Positions 17,148-26,768 are shown, counted from the stretch's first letter. The stretch is DNA of 64,000 nt from JAIBBV01 sp044347745 (GCA_044347745.1 JBIKUD010000009.1:33055-97054); one strand, 5' to 3'. The notes: generated by a model from the letters alone, not told the origin. Program-made: numbers and translations.

Positions 17148-18314
17148 TTAGGATGTTCTTCCGTACGTAAGGCGTCTCATTGCTAATCCTAGCACAATTC
17201 CAATTCCAAAGAGACCTGACAAAAGTGCTGAACCGCCATAGCTAAATAGTGGCAATGGAATGCCCACAACCGGCAAAATACCCACAACCATTCCAATGTT
17301 GATAAACACATGAAAAAAGAACCAGGCGGTCACGCCAAAAGCTACTAATGCCTGGAACAAGTCTTTACTTCGCTGGACTACGCGCAGCATACGCATGAGG
17401 AACGCAAAATAAACAAGCACGACAGTCATGCATCCAACAAACCCCCACTCTTCAGCCAGTACCGAGAAGATAAAGTCGGTGGTGTGCTCCGGCAAAAATT
17501 CAAGTTGGGTTTGGGTGCCGTTAAAATATCCCTTTCCAAAAACTTGCCCAGAACCAACCGCAATTTTTGATTGATTTATGTGATACCCACTTCCCTTCGG
17601 ATCTGCTTCTGGATCAAAAAGCACCATTACCCTTCGCTGCTGATACGCATGCAAAGAATGCCAGGCCGGGTAGGCAGCCAGAACCACTGCGAGGACCATT
17701 ATAATTAACGAACGAAGATGGATGCCCATGAACAGGACCATTGAAAAGCCAATTGCCCCGAGCGAAAGCGCAGAGCCTAAGTCTGGCTGTCTCGCAATCA
17801 GCACCATTGGCAATCCGAACAAAATAAATGGCACCACCAATTGAGTAAATCGATATCCTCCTGGTTTCGGAGGATTTCTAGATAAATAACGAGCCATGCA
17901 CAAAATGAGGCCTGTTTTTATAAACTCAGACGGTTGAAGATTGAAAAATCCAAACGGGATCCAACGCCTCGACCCATTGGTGACAACACCAATACCTGGA
18001 ATCAACACAAGCACCAGCAAAAGGAAGAAAAACGCATATAAGGGATAGGCGCTTCGACTAAGCCAAGAGCTTGGAACACATATGGCCAGAAACATGGCTG
18101 CCGAGGCTAGCAAAAGAAAGAAAAATTGCTTTTCAAATGGTATGCTCTGAATATTCCCCGGCAACCAATGGAAAAGGATATCATTGGTGTCAGCATCCCA
18201 ACCTGCGCTGTACAATACAACGAGGCCCAAAAGCGGAATAAGATACGTAAGACCAAGCAAAGTCCAATCGAAATGCGCAAGCATTCGGCGATCTATAAAT
18301 CCACCTGCCTTCAT
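17148..18314 (-). CDS. rodA: Rod-shape SEDS glycosyltransferase RodA
   Basis: Inner-membrane peptidoglycan polymerase of the SEDS family, partner of PBP2 (MrdA). 388 aa with about ten hydrophobic spans. Diagnostic stretches: NGSRRWIPFGFFNLQPSEF, RQPDLGSALSLGAI, INQSKIAVGSGQVFGKG, FLPEHTTDFIFSVLAEEWGF and VGIPLPLFSYGGSALL. The start ATG lies one base after the mrdA stop (TAACATG), so translation is coupled. It is the fifth gene of mreB-mreC-mreD-mrdA-rodA. Confidence 0.97.
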   Translation of the reverse strand: MKAGGFIDRRMLAHFDWTLLGLTYLIPLLGLVVLYSAGWDADTNDILFHWLPGNIQSIPFEKQFFFLLLASAAMFLAICVPSSWLSRSAYPLYAFFFLLLVLVLIPGIGVVTNGSRRWIPFGFFNLQPSEFIKTGLILCMARYLSRNPPKPGGYRFTQLVVPFILFGLPMVLIARQPDLGSALSLGAIGFSMVLFMGIHLRSLIIMVLAVVLAAYPAWHSLHAYQQRRVMVLFDPEADPKGSGYHINQSKIAVGSGQVFGKGYFNGTQTQLEFLPEHTTDFIFSVLAEEWGFVGCMTVVLVYFAFLMRMLRVVQRSKDLFQALVAFGVTAWFFFHVFINIGMVVGILPVVGIPLPLFSYGGSALLSGLFGIGIVLGLAMRRLTYGRTS

Positions 18315-18315
18315 G

Positions 18316-20199
18316 TTAATCAGCTACATCCTCTTGAGTTGCTGGAGGCATCCCTACCTCACCGTTCTTATTTTCGTTTGAGACTCTAAAATAAGCTTCT
18401 AACACTTGCCTCACCGCAGGGGCGGCCACGGCACCTCCGTGTCCACCATTTTCAATCAAAGCAACTGCCACAATAGTTGGATTTTCGGCGGGCGCATACG
18501 CTGCAAACCAAGCGTGATCTTTTAAATGTTCCTTATGCCCATGTTCAAGAGCTGCGACCTGCGCTGTACCCGTTTTCCCGGCCACCACAATTTCAGGGTG
18601 CCCAGGAATTTGAGATTTTTTACCGGTACCGTTCGGAGCATTCACTACTCCCACCAAGGAATTTCTCACAAGTTTTATTATATTTGGGTCTATATCAAGC
18701 TTGCCCACCTCCTCAGGAACAAATTGATCATCATTTAAAGCCCCCTCAGGTGCTGCAATCCCCTTCACTAAGTACGGCTTAAGTAAGCGACCTCCATTAA
18801 CTAGGGCTGCGACCGCCCGGGCAATTTGGAGCGGGGTCGTCACTACAGCCCCTTGCCCAATAGCTACTGAAAGCGTTTCGCCTGGGTACCATTTTTGATT
18901 TTCGGGATCTCTAAAATAGCGACGCTTCCATTCGGTGGATGGAATAATTCCAGCAACTTCTTCACTCAATTCAAGTCCAGTAAGAGATCCCAAACCAAAA
19001 CGACGGGCATAGTCATGAATTCGATCTACGCCCAGACGCTGCCCGACTGTGTAAAAATAAACGTCACAACTTTGAATCATGGCGTGTTCCATATCTACCA
19101 AGCCATGGCCAGACTTTTTATGGCAGCGATAATTTCGGGAGCCAAAACGCAAAAATCCGGGACAATTAATTTTGTCGTTCGGCCCAATTACGCCTTCAGC
19201 CAGGGCAGCAGCAGCCATCATAATTTTGAAAACTGAGCCGGGTGGGTAGCCCCCTTGCGTCACTCGATTGCTTAGTTTCTTTTTTGTCGGTGATTGCAAA
19301 TCGCGCCATTGCTCTGGTGTAATTTCACGCGCAAACATATTTGGGTCAAATCGAGGAGCTGAGGATAACGCCAATACTTCACCAGTACGTGGATCGAGCG
19401 CAACGATGGCGCCGCGCTGATTTCCTAACGCAGCATCAGCGGCCTTTTGGGTTTCATAGTCCAGGGTTAATGTAACTGTGCTGCCACTTACTTCTGGATC
19501 AAAGGAGAACTCACCAATTCGGGTGCCCCGAGCATTAACCACTACTTTTTGCACTCCGCGCTGGCCTTGCAAAAGCGGCTCCCACTTCGATTCGAGACCG
19601 AACTGCCCTACTATGTCGCCAAGCCGATACCCGGCGTACCTTGGACTCTCGAGCTGATCTTTCGTTATCTCACGAATGTAGCCGAGCACATGAGCTGCAA
19701 AATCTCCGTGCAAGTAATCGCGAGTGGGCTCAACATTTACGATAACGCCGGGCAATTGATAACGACGCGCAGCTACCTTGGCTAAAGTTTCGCGAGATAC
19801 ATCTTTAAGGAGTAAGCGCGGCTCAAACCTTCGACGCTTGCGCATATTCTGGGATTTTTCTAAAAGCTCATCCGCTGGCACACTTAATATTGCGGCGAGC
19901 TTTTCAATCGTTTCTTTTGGGTTGGGTGCATCTTCAGGAATTAACTCCACATTTATGGACTGGCGGTTTGCAGCCAGCGGCACTCCTGTACGATCCAATA
20001 TTTGCCCTCGCGGAGCAGGAACATAAACTGTACTTAAGCGATTATTTTCGCTCTTCTCGCGGAAATAATCGCCCTTCAGGACCTGCAAGTACCAGAGCCT
20101 CAGCACCACCAGCGACAGACATAGCGCACAAATGCCTTTGGCAATATTCACCCGTAAGGGAACATTGATGGGGCTTTTTTCTGCTGCCAGTGAGCGCAT
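18316..20199 (-). CDS. mrdA: Penicillin-binding protein 2 (elongation transpeptidase)
   Basis: Class B PBP that cross-links peptidoglycan during cell elongation with RodA. 627 aa: short cytoplasmic N-terminus, one TM (about 17-40), PBP dimer/pedestal domain (APRGQILDRTGVPLA at 62-76), then the transpeptidase domain with SVFK (S322-K325), SCD (377-379) and KTG (542-544), all three active-site motifs intact. The Cys pair CPGFLRFG and YRCHKK region matches PBP2. It starts 10 bp after mreD and couples to rodA. Confidence 0.97.
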   Translation of the reverse strand: MRSLAAEKSPINVPLRVNIAKGICALCLSLVVLRLWYLQVLKGDYFREKSENNRLSTVYVPAPRGQILDRTGVPLAANRQSINVELIPEDAPNPKETIEKLAAILSVPADELLEKSQNMRKRRRFEPRLLLKDVSRETLAKVAARRYQLPGVIVNVEPTRDYLHGDFAAHVLGYIREITKDQLESPRYAGYRLGDIVGQFGLESKWEPLLQGQRGVQKVVVNARGTRIGEFSFDPEVSGSTVTLTLDYETQKAADAALGNQRGAIVALDPRTGEVLALSSAPRFDPNMFAREITPEQWRDLQSPTKKKLSNRVTQGGYPPGSVFKIMMAAAALAEGVIGPNDKINCPGFLRFGSRNYRCHKKSGHGLVDMEHAMIQSCDVYFYTVGQRLGVDRIHDYARRFGLGSLTGLELSEEVAGIIPSTEWKRRYFRDPENQKWYPGETLSVAIGQGAVVTTPLQIARAVAALVNGGRLLKPYLVKGIAAPEGALNDDQFVPEEVGKLDIDPNIIKLVRNSLVGVVNAPNGTGKKSQIPGHPEIVVAGKTGTAQVAALEHGHKEHLKDHAWFAAYAPAENPTIVAVALIENGGHGGAVAAPAVRQVLEAYFRVSNENKNGEVGMPPATQEDVAD

Positions 20200-20209
20200 G
20201 ATATTTGCT

Positions 20210-20719
20210 CTAAATATAACTCGAACGGCGATGCCCAGTTCGTTCAGTCTTCACGGCCAACAGTTTCCTCAAGAGCGGAAAAAGTAATGGACAAAGCAAC
20301 GCTGTGACAAACGCTTCACCGAAAACTCTGCCATATGAAGCAAATTCTGCCCTTGAAACTTGATATGAAAGCCCCGCGTGCACTACGTTCGCAACCAAAG
20401 CACAAATGCTCGTGGTGACCATTACCGCGACAGGCGACTCGACAAAGATACGCTGCGCCAGTACCGCAACCACCGCAAAGATAAAAACCATACTTCCGGC
20501 CCAGGGTCCCAGCACGACACCACCACTCATATCCAGCATGAGGCCGAGTAAAAAGACAAGGATGCAGCCTAAGATTGAGGATTCATAAAATGCTAAGAAG
20601 ACAGCAAGAATTACAATTAAATTCGGCACAAAAAAGTGTGGCAACAATCCGCGTATCACCGTGCCTTGAATCAACAAAGTTAAAAGTCCCAAAACAAGAA
20701 CTAGCACAAAACGCTTCAT
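20210..20719 (-). CDS. mreD: Rod-shape-determining protein MreD
   Basis: 169-aa polytopic inner-membrane protein of the elongasome with about five hydrophobic segments. Sequence is poorly conserved in this family; identity rests on the hydrophobic pattern, the FVPNLIVILAVFLAFYESSILGCILVFLLGLMLDM region and the position between mreC and mrdA. Its ATG overlaps the mreC stop as ATGA (20716-20719), so the two are translationally coupled. Confidence 0.93.
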   Translation of the reverse strand: MKRFVLVLVLGLLTLLIQGTVIRGLLPHFFVPNLIVILAVFLAFYESSILGCILVFLLGLMLDMSGGVVLGPWAGSMVFIFAVVAVLAQRIFVESPVAVMVTTSICALVANVVHAGLSYQVSRAEFASYGRVFGEAFVTALLCPLLFPLLRKLLAVKTERTGHRRSSYI

Positions 20720-21561
20720 TTCTTGGCCCCCACAACAACAGGGCTTATTGAAGTAACGACCATCACTGTTTCAAGTCGCTTGAGGTCTTCAGACGGCCGC
20801 AGTCGAATTACTGGACTTCCCCCACGCCCCTTTTCTTCAACATCAGTCACAATTCCTACCAGTAATCCCTTGGGATAAATTCCATCAGCGCCAGAAGTGA
20901 TAACTCTATCACCCACTTTGACTTCGTCAGGCTCGGTAACAAATCGCCATACGCAGTCTCCTTCGCCAGCGCCCTCCACAATTCCGCGCGCACGCGAATC
21001 TTGCACAATCGCATCAATTCCACTCACATGATCGGTCAATAGTAAGACTTTAGAGCTCAGCGGAGCAGCGGCAATTACCTGTCCAATCACCCCAGTTGAG
21101 CCAATGACAGCCATGCCCTCTTGCACACCGTGGCGGGTGCCCTTGTCTATAGAAAGCGCTTGGACCCAGTTAGAAGGATCATATCCAATGACCGAGCCAA
21201 CGATGTGCTGTAATTTTGTTTCGTCAGCAATTTTGAGAATCCCCCGCAGGCGTACATTCTCATGAGATATTTCCATCAGCCTTGCATTCTGAGCTTCGAG
21301 CTCTTGTAATCGATGTCTCAAGCCATCATTTTCGGTCTTCACGCCGCGAAGCGCTACGTAACTATCCCAAAAACCAAAGACCCCGTGATACATGGAACTG
21401 GTGCTTGACTGCAGGGGGTGGAGCAACTGCTGAAGCACCGAGGCGCCAACACTGGCGATTCTAGGATTTTTTGCTGAATACGCCGTAAGAAATAACGACG
21501 CACAGAATAAGGCAATCGAAGTAAGCACAATTCGATGTCTATTGTCGCCAGCTCGCGCCAT
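20716..21561 (-). CDS. mreC: Rod-shape-determining protein MreC
   Basis: Bitopic periplasmic scaffold linking MreB filaments to PBP2/RodA. 281 aa: N-terminal TM at about 9-28, a coiled-coil stretch (NDGLRHRLQELEAQNARLMEISHENVRLRGIL, about 79-110), then the beta-rich domain with SVIGYDPSNWVQALSIDKGTRHGVQEGMAV and SGADGIYPKGLLVGIVTDVE, all characteristic. Second gene of the operon, 84 bp after mreB. Confidence 0.96.
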   Translation of the reverse strand: MARAGDNRHRIVLTSIALFCASLFLTAYSAKNPRIASVGASVLQQLLHPLQSSTSSMYHGVFGFWDSYVALRGVKTENDGLRHRLQELEAQNARLMEISHENVRLRGILKIADETKLQHIVGSVIGYDPSNWVQALSIDKGTRHGVQEGMAVIGSTGVIGQVIAAAPLSSKVLLLTDHVSGIDAIVQDSRARGIVEGAGEGDCVWRFVTEPDEVKVGDRVITSGADGIYPKGLLVGIVTDVEEKGRGGSPVIRLRPSEDLKRLETVMVVTSISPVVVGAKK

Positions 21562-21645
21562 AAAAGTAAGTAAGTTGCCTCAACAGCTTCAAATGCTTAT
21601 ACAGCATAAAGCAATTTCAGAGGACACAGTAGTCGGCCCCTGACG

Positions 21646-22683
21646 CTAATTTAGTACGACATCTCTAAGAAGCTCAAGCTGATCAAGCACGGCTCCAGAG
21701 CCAATGACGACCGCTGCGATTGGATCGTCAACCAGCACCACAGGCAATCCAGTTTGTCTTGAAAGAAGTTTATCAAAATTGCGCAAAAGCGCTCCGCCTC
21801 CGGTCAGCGTGATACCTTTTTCAACAATATCCGAGGCAAGTTCAGGCGGAGTTTTTTCGAGGGCAATACGAATGACTTCAAGAATCTGGTTTATTGGCTC
21901 GACCAAAGCGTCTCGAATTTCATCCTCACACACGGTAACGGACCGTGGCACTCCTTGCACGAGGTCTCGACCACGAATTTCGATAGATTTATTCTCGCCG
22001 GTGGGCAACGCCGACCCAATCGTTAATTTAATTTGCTCAGCGGTGCGCTCACCAATAAGCACGTTATGTCTACGCCGCACATACTGAGTAATAGCCTCAT
22101 CCATTTTGTCACCGCCAACTCGAACTGATCGCGAGTAGACTATTCCTTTGAGCGAAATGACCGCTATCTCGGTGGTGCCACCTCCAATGTCCAGAATCAT
22201 GTTACCGCAGGCCTCGGTAATAGGCAGCCCCGCGCCAATCGCTGCTGCCATCGGCTCTTCAATTAAGTACACTTCGCGCGCTCCGGCAGACTCAGCCGAC
22301 TCGCGCACGGCACGTTTCTCAACCTCTGTGAGACCGTGGGGGACACACACAATAATTCGAGGGCGCACCAAAGCCCGAGGACTACGTACTTTACGAATAA
22401 GCCGACGCAGCATCTCCTCAGTAATTTCAAAATCAGCAATCACCCCGTCTTTGAGGGGACGAACTGCGGTAATACTGTCGGGCGTACGACCCAACATATT
22501 TTTTGCTTCCGAGCCAACAGCAACGACACGACGACGCCCTGTGACGCCATCATTCTGAACCGCAACAACCGACGGTTCATTACAAACCACCCCCTGCCCC
22601 TTCACATAGATCAGCGTACTTGCAGTACCCAAATCAATTGCCAAATCACTAGAGAAGAGACCAAAGAGCGAGTCAAAGATCAT
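21646..22683 (-). CDS. mreB: Rod-shape-determining actin homologue MreB
   Basis: Bacterial actin that organises lateral wall synthesis. The frame is open to 22794, but MreB proteins begin with the ATG at 22683 (MIFDSLFGLFSSDLAIDLGT), giving the normal 345 aa. ATPase motifs are present: DLAIDLGTASTLIYVKGQG (phosphate 1), LDIGGGTTEIAVISL (phosphate 2) and GITLTGGGALLRNFDKLL (adenosine). Shine-Dalgarno is weak (GGAA). First gene of the mre-mrd operon; the promoter should lie in 22684-23160. Confidence 0.97.
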   Translation of the reverse strand: MIFDSLFGLFSSDLAIDLGTASTLIYVKGQGVVCNEPSVVAVQNDGVTGRRRVVAVGSEAKNMLGRTPDSITAVRPLKDGVIADFEITEEMLRRLIRKVRSPRALVRPRIIVCVPHGLTEVEKRAVRESAESAGAREVYLIEEPMAAAIGAGLPITEACGNMILDIGGGTTEIAVISLKGIVYSRSVRVGGDKMDEAITQYVRRRHNVLIGERTAEQIKLTIGSALPTGENKSIEIRGRDLVQGVPRSVTVCEDEIRDALVEPINQILEVIRIALEKTPPELASDIVEKGITLTGGGALLRNFDKLLSRQTGLPVVLVDDPIAAVVIGSGAVLDQLELLRDVVLN

Positions 22684-23162
22684 AGGGGTAATTCCAATGC
22701 TACTGTTGTGTGGGTACTGCTGTGGGTAGACATGCTTTGCATTTAAGCTCCGCGCAGATTCAAGAAAATTACCACGCAAAAACTCTAGGGGCAATGCTAA
22801 GTTTAACTAATTTAAAGTTTTTTTAGTTGCATCTAAACGCTGCCACCCAAGATGAGACAATTGCAACATAAAAGAGATCACGGAAAGCACGCCGAAATGT
22901 GGATAATACGCAGAACAAGGCATCGCGTTTAAAACGCAAAACTCTTTTTGAAGAATATTATTAATTGACCACGCTATCGCCTAAAAAATTAATACCTCGC
23001 AAGCCAAGAACAGCGCTGAGTGCTTCCATAACCACAGCAAGATCTCCCGCCCTCACCCAGAAGAGGCGTCGGCAAAATATCGCTCCAACTCCAGCGACCA
23101 AGTTGCGAGAAGCTCCTGGTCTCTTGAGCCAATTAATCAAATAGAATTTTTTTGCGAAAAAT
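22684..23162. other. mreB upstream region
   Basis: About 480 bp between mreB and the next upstream gene on the same strand. It contains AT-rich stretches and presumably the mre promoter. An 84-codon frame (22961-23215) overlaps the neighbouring gene's end and has no family features, so I treat it as non-coding. Confidence 0.5.
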
Positions 23163-23474
23163 CTAGGCCGCCTCTTGAGGAACGGATTCAGCCAGCTCAG
23201 GGGCATCAAGTACAAGCCCGGCAGTCTCTGCGATTGATCGAAGAAAAGTAAGCTGATCGTCTTGCGTCATACGCTGATCGACAAAAACAAGCTTTTGCCC
23301 CAATGCCTGGCAGGCGCCGCTTACCACCTTCCATCCGTGGCCTTGTTTTAGCTTTTCGCGGCGCACCGTGTAGCCTGCAGCTGCAAGCTTAGCAGACAAC
23401 CCTCTGAATTTCCTCTCTTTTTCAGGATCGCGGGATACTAACTTTGCTTTAGAACGCTTTGAGGAAACCGGCAT
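23163..23474 (-). CDS. Small basic conserved protein next to rplS
   Basis: 103 aa from the ATG at 23474, which has AGAGG 9 nt upstream; a TTG start at 23483 is less likely. The N-terminal third is strongly basic (SSKRSKAKLVSRDPEKERKF); the middle has VRREKLKQGHGWKVVSGACQALGQKLVFVDQRMTQDDQLTFL, resembling small conserved proteins with a G-x-C / VDxR pattern whose role is unknown to me. It is divergent from rplS with 96 bp between starts. No signal peptide or TM. Confidence 0.7.
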   Translation of the reverse strand: MPVSSKRSKAKLVSRDPEKERKFRGLSAKLAAAGYTVRREKLKQGHGWKVVSGACQALGQKLVFVDQRMTQDDQLTFLRSIAETAGLVLDAPELAESVPQEAA

Positions 23475-23570
23475 AAAACTCAACCTCTCTTGCTTGTTTT
23501 TTGCTGTGTTTCTGATACTATACGCCGCCTTATCCGCTGTAAATATACTACGTTGTTATAGGATAGCGTC

Positions 23571-23993
23571 ATGTCAGGTTCAGTAAAATCAGCCGCCATT
23601 ATTATGGCCGAATTAGAGCAACAGTCAAAAAAGACCGGAATACCAGAATTTCGTGTTGGAGATTCGGTTCGGGTACACGCCCGAATTATCGAAGGTACAA
23701 AAGAGCGCGTACAGCTCTTTGAAGGTGTTGTAATTAAACGTCATGGTCGCAGCAGTATCGGCGCGACTTTCACCGTGCGTAAGGTGTCTTACAATATCGG
23801 AGTAGAGCGAACATTTTTAGTGAACAGCCCAAGAATCGAGAAGCTCGAAGTGACCTCTCGCGGCAAAGTGCGTCGTTCAAAACTTTTCTATCTCCGAGAT
23901 CTTCGTGGCAAATCTGCTCGTATCAAAAAGCTTGGTGTAGATGTTAAGGCATTAAGCGATGAAGGTAGCACCCCGGTAGCCGAAAACGCTTAA
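23571..23993 (+). CDS. rplS: 50S ribosomal protein L19
   Basis: L19 sits at the 30S-50S interface. 140 aa with the conserved core IPEFRVGDSVRVHARIIEGTKERVQLFEGVVIKRHGRSSIGATFTVRKVS and SPRIEKLEVTSRGKVRRSKLFYLRDLRGKSARIK. It carries an N-terminal and C-terminal extension of about 10-20 residues beyond the core. Shine-Dalgarno AGGA lies 7 nt before the ATG. Unlike many bacteria, no rpsP-rimM-trmD precede it; it appears monocistronic and ends in a strong terminator. Confidence 0.97.
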   Translation: MSGSVKSAAIIMAELEQQSKKTGIPEFRVGDSVRVHARIIEGTKERVQLFEGVVIKRHGRSSIGATFTVRKVSYNIGVERTFLVNSPRIEKLEVTSRGKVRRSKLFYLRDLRGKSARIKKLGVDVKALSDEGSTPVAENA

Positions 23994-24020
23994 GGCGTTA
24001 GAAGCCGCAGGCGTCACAAA

Positions 24021-24057
24021 AAGCGCAGCGTTGATAGAAACAACGCTGCGCTTTTTT
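24021..24057 (+). terminator. Rho-independent terminator of rplS
   Basis: A perfect 13-bp stem (24021-24033 with 24041-24053), 7-nt loop ATAGAAA, followed by a T-run, 28 nt after the rplS stop. Textbook intrinsic terminator. Confidence 0.93.
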
Positions 24058-24164
24058 ATTTGATAAATTAAATTTGTTCGAGAAATTAGATTAGAACTGC
24101 CTAAGAAACGCGCTGGCCACAAGAAAAAAGGGGCAACTCACCAAAGGAAACGCTGCGCAACAAA

Positions 24165-24791
24165 CTACTGAAGGCCCACTCCAGTCTCAACTCTGGCACT
24201 AAGCTCTGCGTCTGTTCGGTTTGAATTAGTTTTTTCTTCAGATTTGACCGATTTGCCAGCCGTTTTATGGGCATGAGGTAATTTTTCGGTACCAGAGACA
24301 CGCGCGCCCATGGAGACAAGCCCTTCAAAACGGCCGCCTTCTTCCATAACAAAACAAGGAGAGAACACTTCTCCTTCAATTACTCCGCCAGCTTTAATTT
24401 CGAGACGCTCGGTAACGCGAATAACGCCCTTTACTCGCCCAGCTACAACGAGACAGGCAGCATCAACTTGAGCCTCCACTACACCAGAACTACCGACAAT
24501 AAGCGTTTTGGATGTAAAGAGTTCTCCCTTCATCTTGCCATCGATCTGAACCGAGGTATCAAAGCTGAGTTTTCCATTTATTGAGGTGCCGGCTCCAAGT
24601 GCACAGCGCACTTTACTTGAATCCAAGAAAGGTGAGACTTGCGACGACGCGGGTGTTGATTCGTGAGCACCAAGTATTGCTGGGGTCGGACTGACCACCG
24701 TAGCTGGAGGTGGGTTCTGGATAACTCCAGCGGTTGCGCCAACTGCTCGCTCGTCTTCGCCTTCAGATCCCTTTTTATTCCAAAATACCAC
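24165..24791 (-). CDS. Bactofilin-family cytoskeletal protein
   Basis: Polymer-forming beta-helix protein involved in shape, stalk or division-site functions in other bacteria. The core at about residues 65-155 reads TSINGKLSFDTSVQIDGKMKGEL, LIVGSSGVVEAQVDAACLVVAGRVKGVI, RLEIKAGGVIEGEVFSPCFVMEEGGRFEG, the repetitive DUF583/bactofilin pattern. Flanks are Pro/Ser/Thr-rich (N) and polar (C). I prefer the GTG at 24791 (MVFWNKKGS) because GGAG lies 9 nt upstream; a TTG at 24806 is the alternative. Its closeness to the mre and PBP genes fits a morphogenesis role. Confidence 0.88.
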   Translation of the reverse strand: MVFWNKKGSEGEDERAVGATAGVIQNPPPATVVSPTPAILGAHESTPASSQVSPFLDSSKVRCALGAGTSINGKLSFDTSVQIDGKMKGELFTSKTLIVGSSGVVEAQVDAACLVVAGRVKGVIRVTERLEIKAGGVIEGEVFSPCFVMEEGGRFEGLVSMGARVSGTEKLPHAHKTAGKSVKSEEKTNSNRTDAELSARVETGVGLQ

Positions 24792-25265
24792 AGCAATAAT
24801 CTCCAAAAGCTAAAATAACGCCCCGCATCTTGGCCAATACGCTCCTAATGCCCGCACTGGTGAGAGTTAAACCATAACAAACACTACCGCGAGATTAAGA
24901 TGCATTTAGGACAGCAATAGCAGCTAAAGATCCACTCAATCCGATGCAAAATTCGCCGCATCACCTGCCCTCCCTCTATTGTACCCGAGATATTGAAAAG
25001 CATTAAGAGAAAAATGCATGGGCCCGCAAGTTTTTTTCAAATAACCCCTTAAGGGGACTTCACAAAATCCCATCTCCCCCTTGCAAGAACAACCCCCATT
25101 AAAGAATGTCCGTTTTAGGCAACTTACTCCTCATAGATTGAACTCTCTGCGTAGCACGGCGCATCAAGAGTTTGTGGTAGATTTTCGTTTTCTGGGTTTT
25201 GCTCTGCGAAGTCTTGCTGCATACTGTCCCAAATTCCTGCTCCTCGTCTTGAAACGGTTGTATTC
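24792..25265. other. Divergent intergenic region, bactofilin / transpeptidase
   Basis: About 470 bp without a gene. It holds both divergent promoters (not resolved), and a perfect 12-nt palindrome CCCCTTAAGGGG at 25045-25056 preceded by a T-run at 25031-25037. An ORF at 25081-25407 overlaps the transpeptidase start in another frame and is rejected. Confidence 0.5.
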
Positions 25266-26756
25266 ATGCTCAGCACCAAGAGCCTTGCTGCGTTCTTTTT
25301 GGTCTCAACCCTCGCCCTTAATTTTGGGGCTTACGCCGCCGATCCAAGCCAACTCAAATCCAGCCCATTGGCCAGGTTTCAACAACCCCAAAATGCCGAT
25401 TTTTTAGGCCGAGAGCCCCTTGGCGCGGTAGCCTCCAAGTCACCCCTCGGCAAGACCTTAGTCGCAGGCCAATCGTACCCGGTACCTAAACTCGAATCCG
25501 TAGAACTACGCGTAAATTCTGATGGAAGAATCTGGCTCCCTGAATTTCCAAAATTTAGCACTACCTTCACAGACAAATTTGCCGGTATTACCGCTCGCAG
25601 TGAATATGTATTCTACTCCTTGGACCCAGAGCTACAAAATTTTGCCTCAGATGTGGTGAGGCGAGCATCCGTGCCTCATGTTGCAATAGTAGCCATGGAA
25701 CCTGCCACTGGTCGCGTTCTTGCTGCGGCGGGAAAATCAACTATTCTCGACAATCCAATATTGTATGCCGGCTACCCAGCTGCTTCGCTATTTAAAATAG
25801 TCACAGCCGCCGCCGCTGTCGAACAAGCCGGCCTCGACGCGGAAACTATGGTTAGTTTTCGAGGCGGTAATTACACGCTGAACCAATGGAACTACGCTCC
25901 CGGTAAAGGGCGTGATAATAGATTTATGTCGCTTGCCGATGCCCTAGGCAAATCCTGCAATCCTGTATTTTCACGTGTCGCTCTGAAGTACCTAAACCCT
26001 GAAGTCCTCCGCTCATATGCCTTTGCGTTTGGTTTTAATAATTCTTTGTCCACAGATATCTCTCTAGACAGCAGCAAAGCATTTATTCCCGCAGGAGGTT
26101 TTGAGCTGGGGCGCACGGCAGCCGGCTTTGGCCAAGTTACCTTAAGCCCGATTCATGCTGCAGCACTTATGTCAGGCATTGCACATAAGGGACTCTTACC
26201 ACGACCTGCCCTCATTGAGCGCGTGGTGTCTCCGAATGGAGCCGTTGTGTACGAGCAACAGCCAGAGATGCTCACCCGAATTATGAGCCCCGCTACTGCA
26301 ACCCGCATTCTCGATATGATGGAGAGAACCACCACGGTAGGCACATCCCGAAAAGCCTTCTATGACCACCGTGGTCGCCTTTTGCCAAATATTTCAGTAG
26401 CAGCAAAAACTGGCACTCTGAGTGGCACCTACCCCGCGGGCATTAATAATTGGTTTGTTGCAGCAGCGCCGATTGAAAACCCAACTCTTGCAATTGCCGT
26501 GGTTGTGGTGAATCAAGGTAGCTACAATATAAAAGCCTCTCAACTAGGTCGCATGTTCATTCAAAAATATTTTAACGAACCAGTTACGCCGCTCTATCAA
26601 CCAAGCAAGTACAAAGCTCCCAAAAAGAGCTACAAAAAGGCCGTGGTAAAAAAAGCTGCGGTGAAGCCAAAGTCGAAAGGCACCTACAGCAAAGCTCCTG
26701 TGAAAAAGAAAGCAGCAGTCAAACCAGTCAAAAAGACCAAGCACTCTCCACGTTAA
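25266..26756 (+). CDS. Secreted penicillin-binding transpeptidase with Lys-rich tail
   Basis: 496 aa. Signal peptide MLSTKSLAAFFLVSTLALNFGAYA-A (1-25). The transpeptidase domain (about 110-430) has SLFK (S174-K177), SCN (230-232) and KTG (381-383), so it should be catalytically competent. Unlike MrdA it has no large pedestal domain and no TM anchor beyond the signal. The final 50 residues are an extremely Lys/Ala/Pro-rich tail (KKAAVKPK-type repeats) like a histone H1 tail, which could bind anionic wall or LPS polymers (inference). It stands alone, with an opposing small gene after it. Confidence 0.88.
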   Translation: MLSTKSLAAFFLVSTLALNFGAYAADPSQLKSSPLARFQQPQNADFLGREPLGAVASKSPLGKTLVAGQSYPVPKLESVELRVNSDGRIWLPEFPKFSTTFTDKFAGITARSEYVFYSLDPELQNFASDVVRRASVPHVAIVAMEPATGRVLAAAGKSTILDNPILYAGYPAASLFKIVTAAAAVEQAGLDAETMVSFRGGNYTLNQWNYAPGKGRDNRFMSLADALGKSCNPVFSRVALKYLNPEVLRSYAFAFGFNNSLSTDISLDSSKAFIPAGGFELGRTAAGFGQVTLSPIHAAALMSGIAHKGLLPRPALIERVVSPNGAVVYEQQPEMLTRIMSPATATRILDMMERTTTVGTSRKAFYDHRGRLLPNISVAAKTGTLSGTYPAGINNWFVAAAPIENPTLAIAVVVVNQGSYNIKASQLGRMFIQKYFNEPVTPLYQPSKYKAPKKSYKKAVVKKAAVKPKSKGTYSKAPVKKKAAVKPVKKTKHSPR

Positions 26757-26768
26757 TTTTGGGGTGCC

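Noticed and set aside
22961..23215. 84-codon minus-strand ORF upstream of mreB
   Set aside because: Overlaps the end of the neighbouring gene in another frame, with no Shine-Dalgarno and an unlikely composition.
25081..25407. 108-codon ORF before the transpeptidase
   Set aside because: Runs into the transpeptidase gene in a different frame; no motif or start signal.
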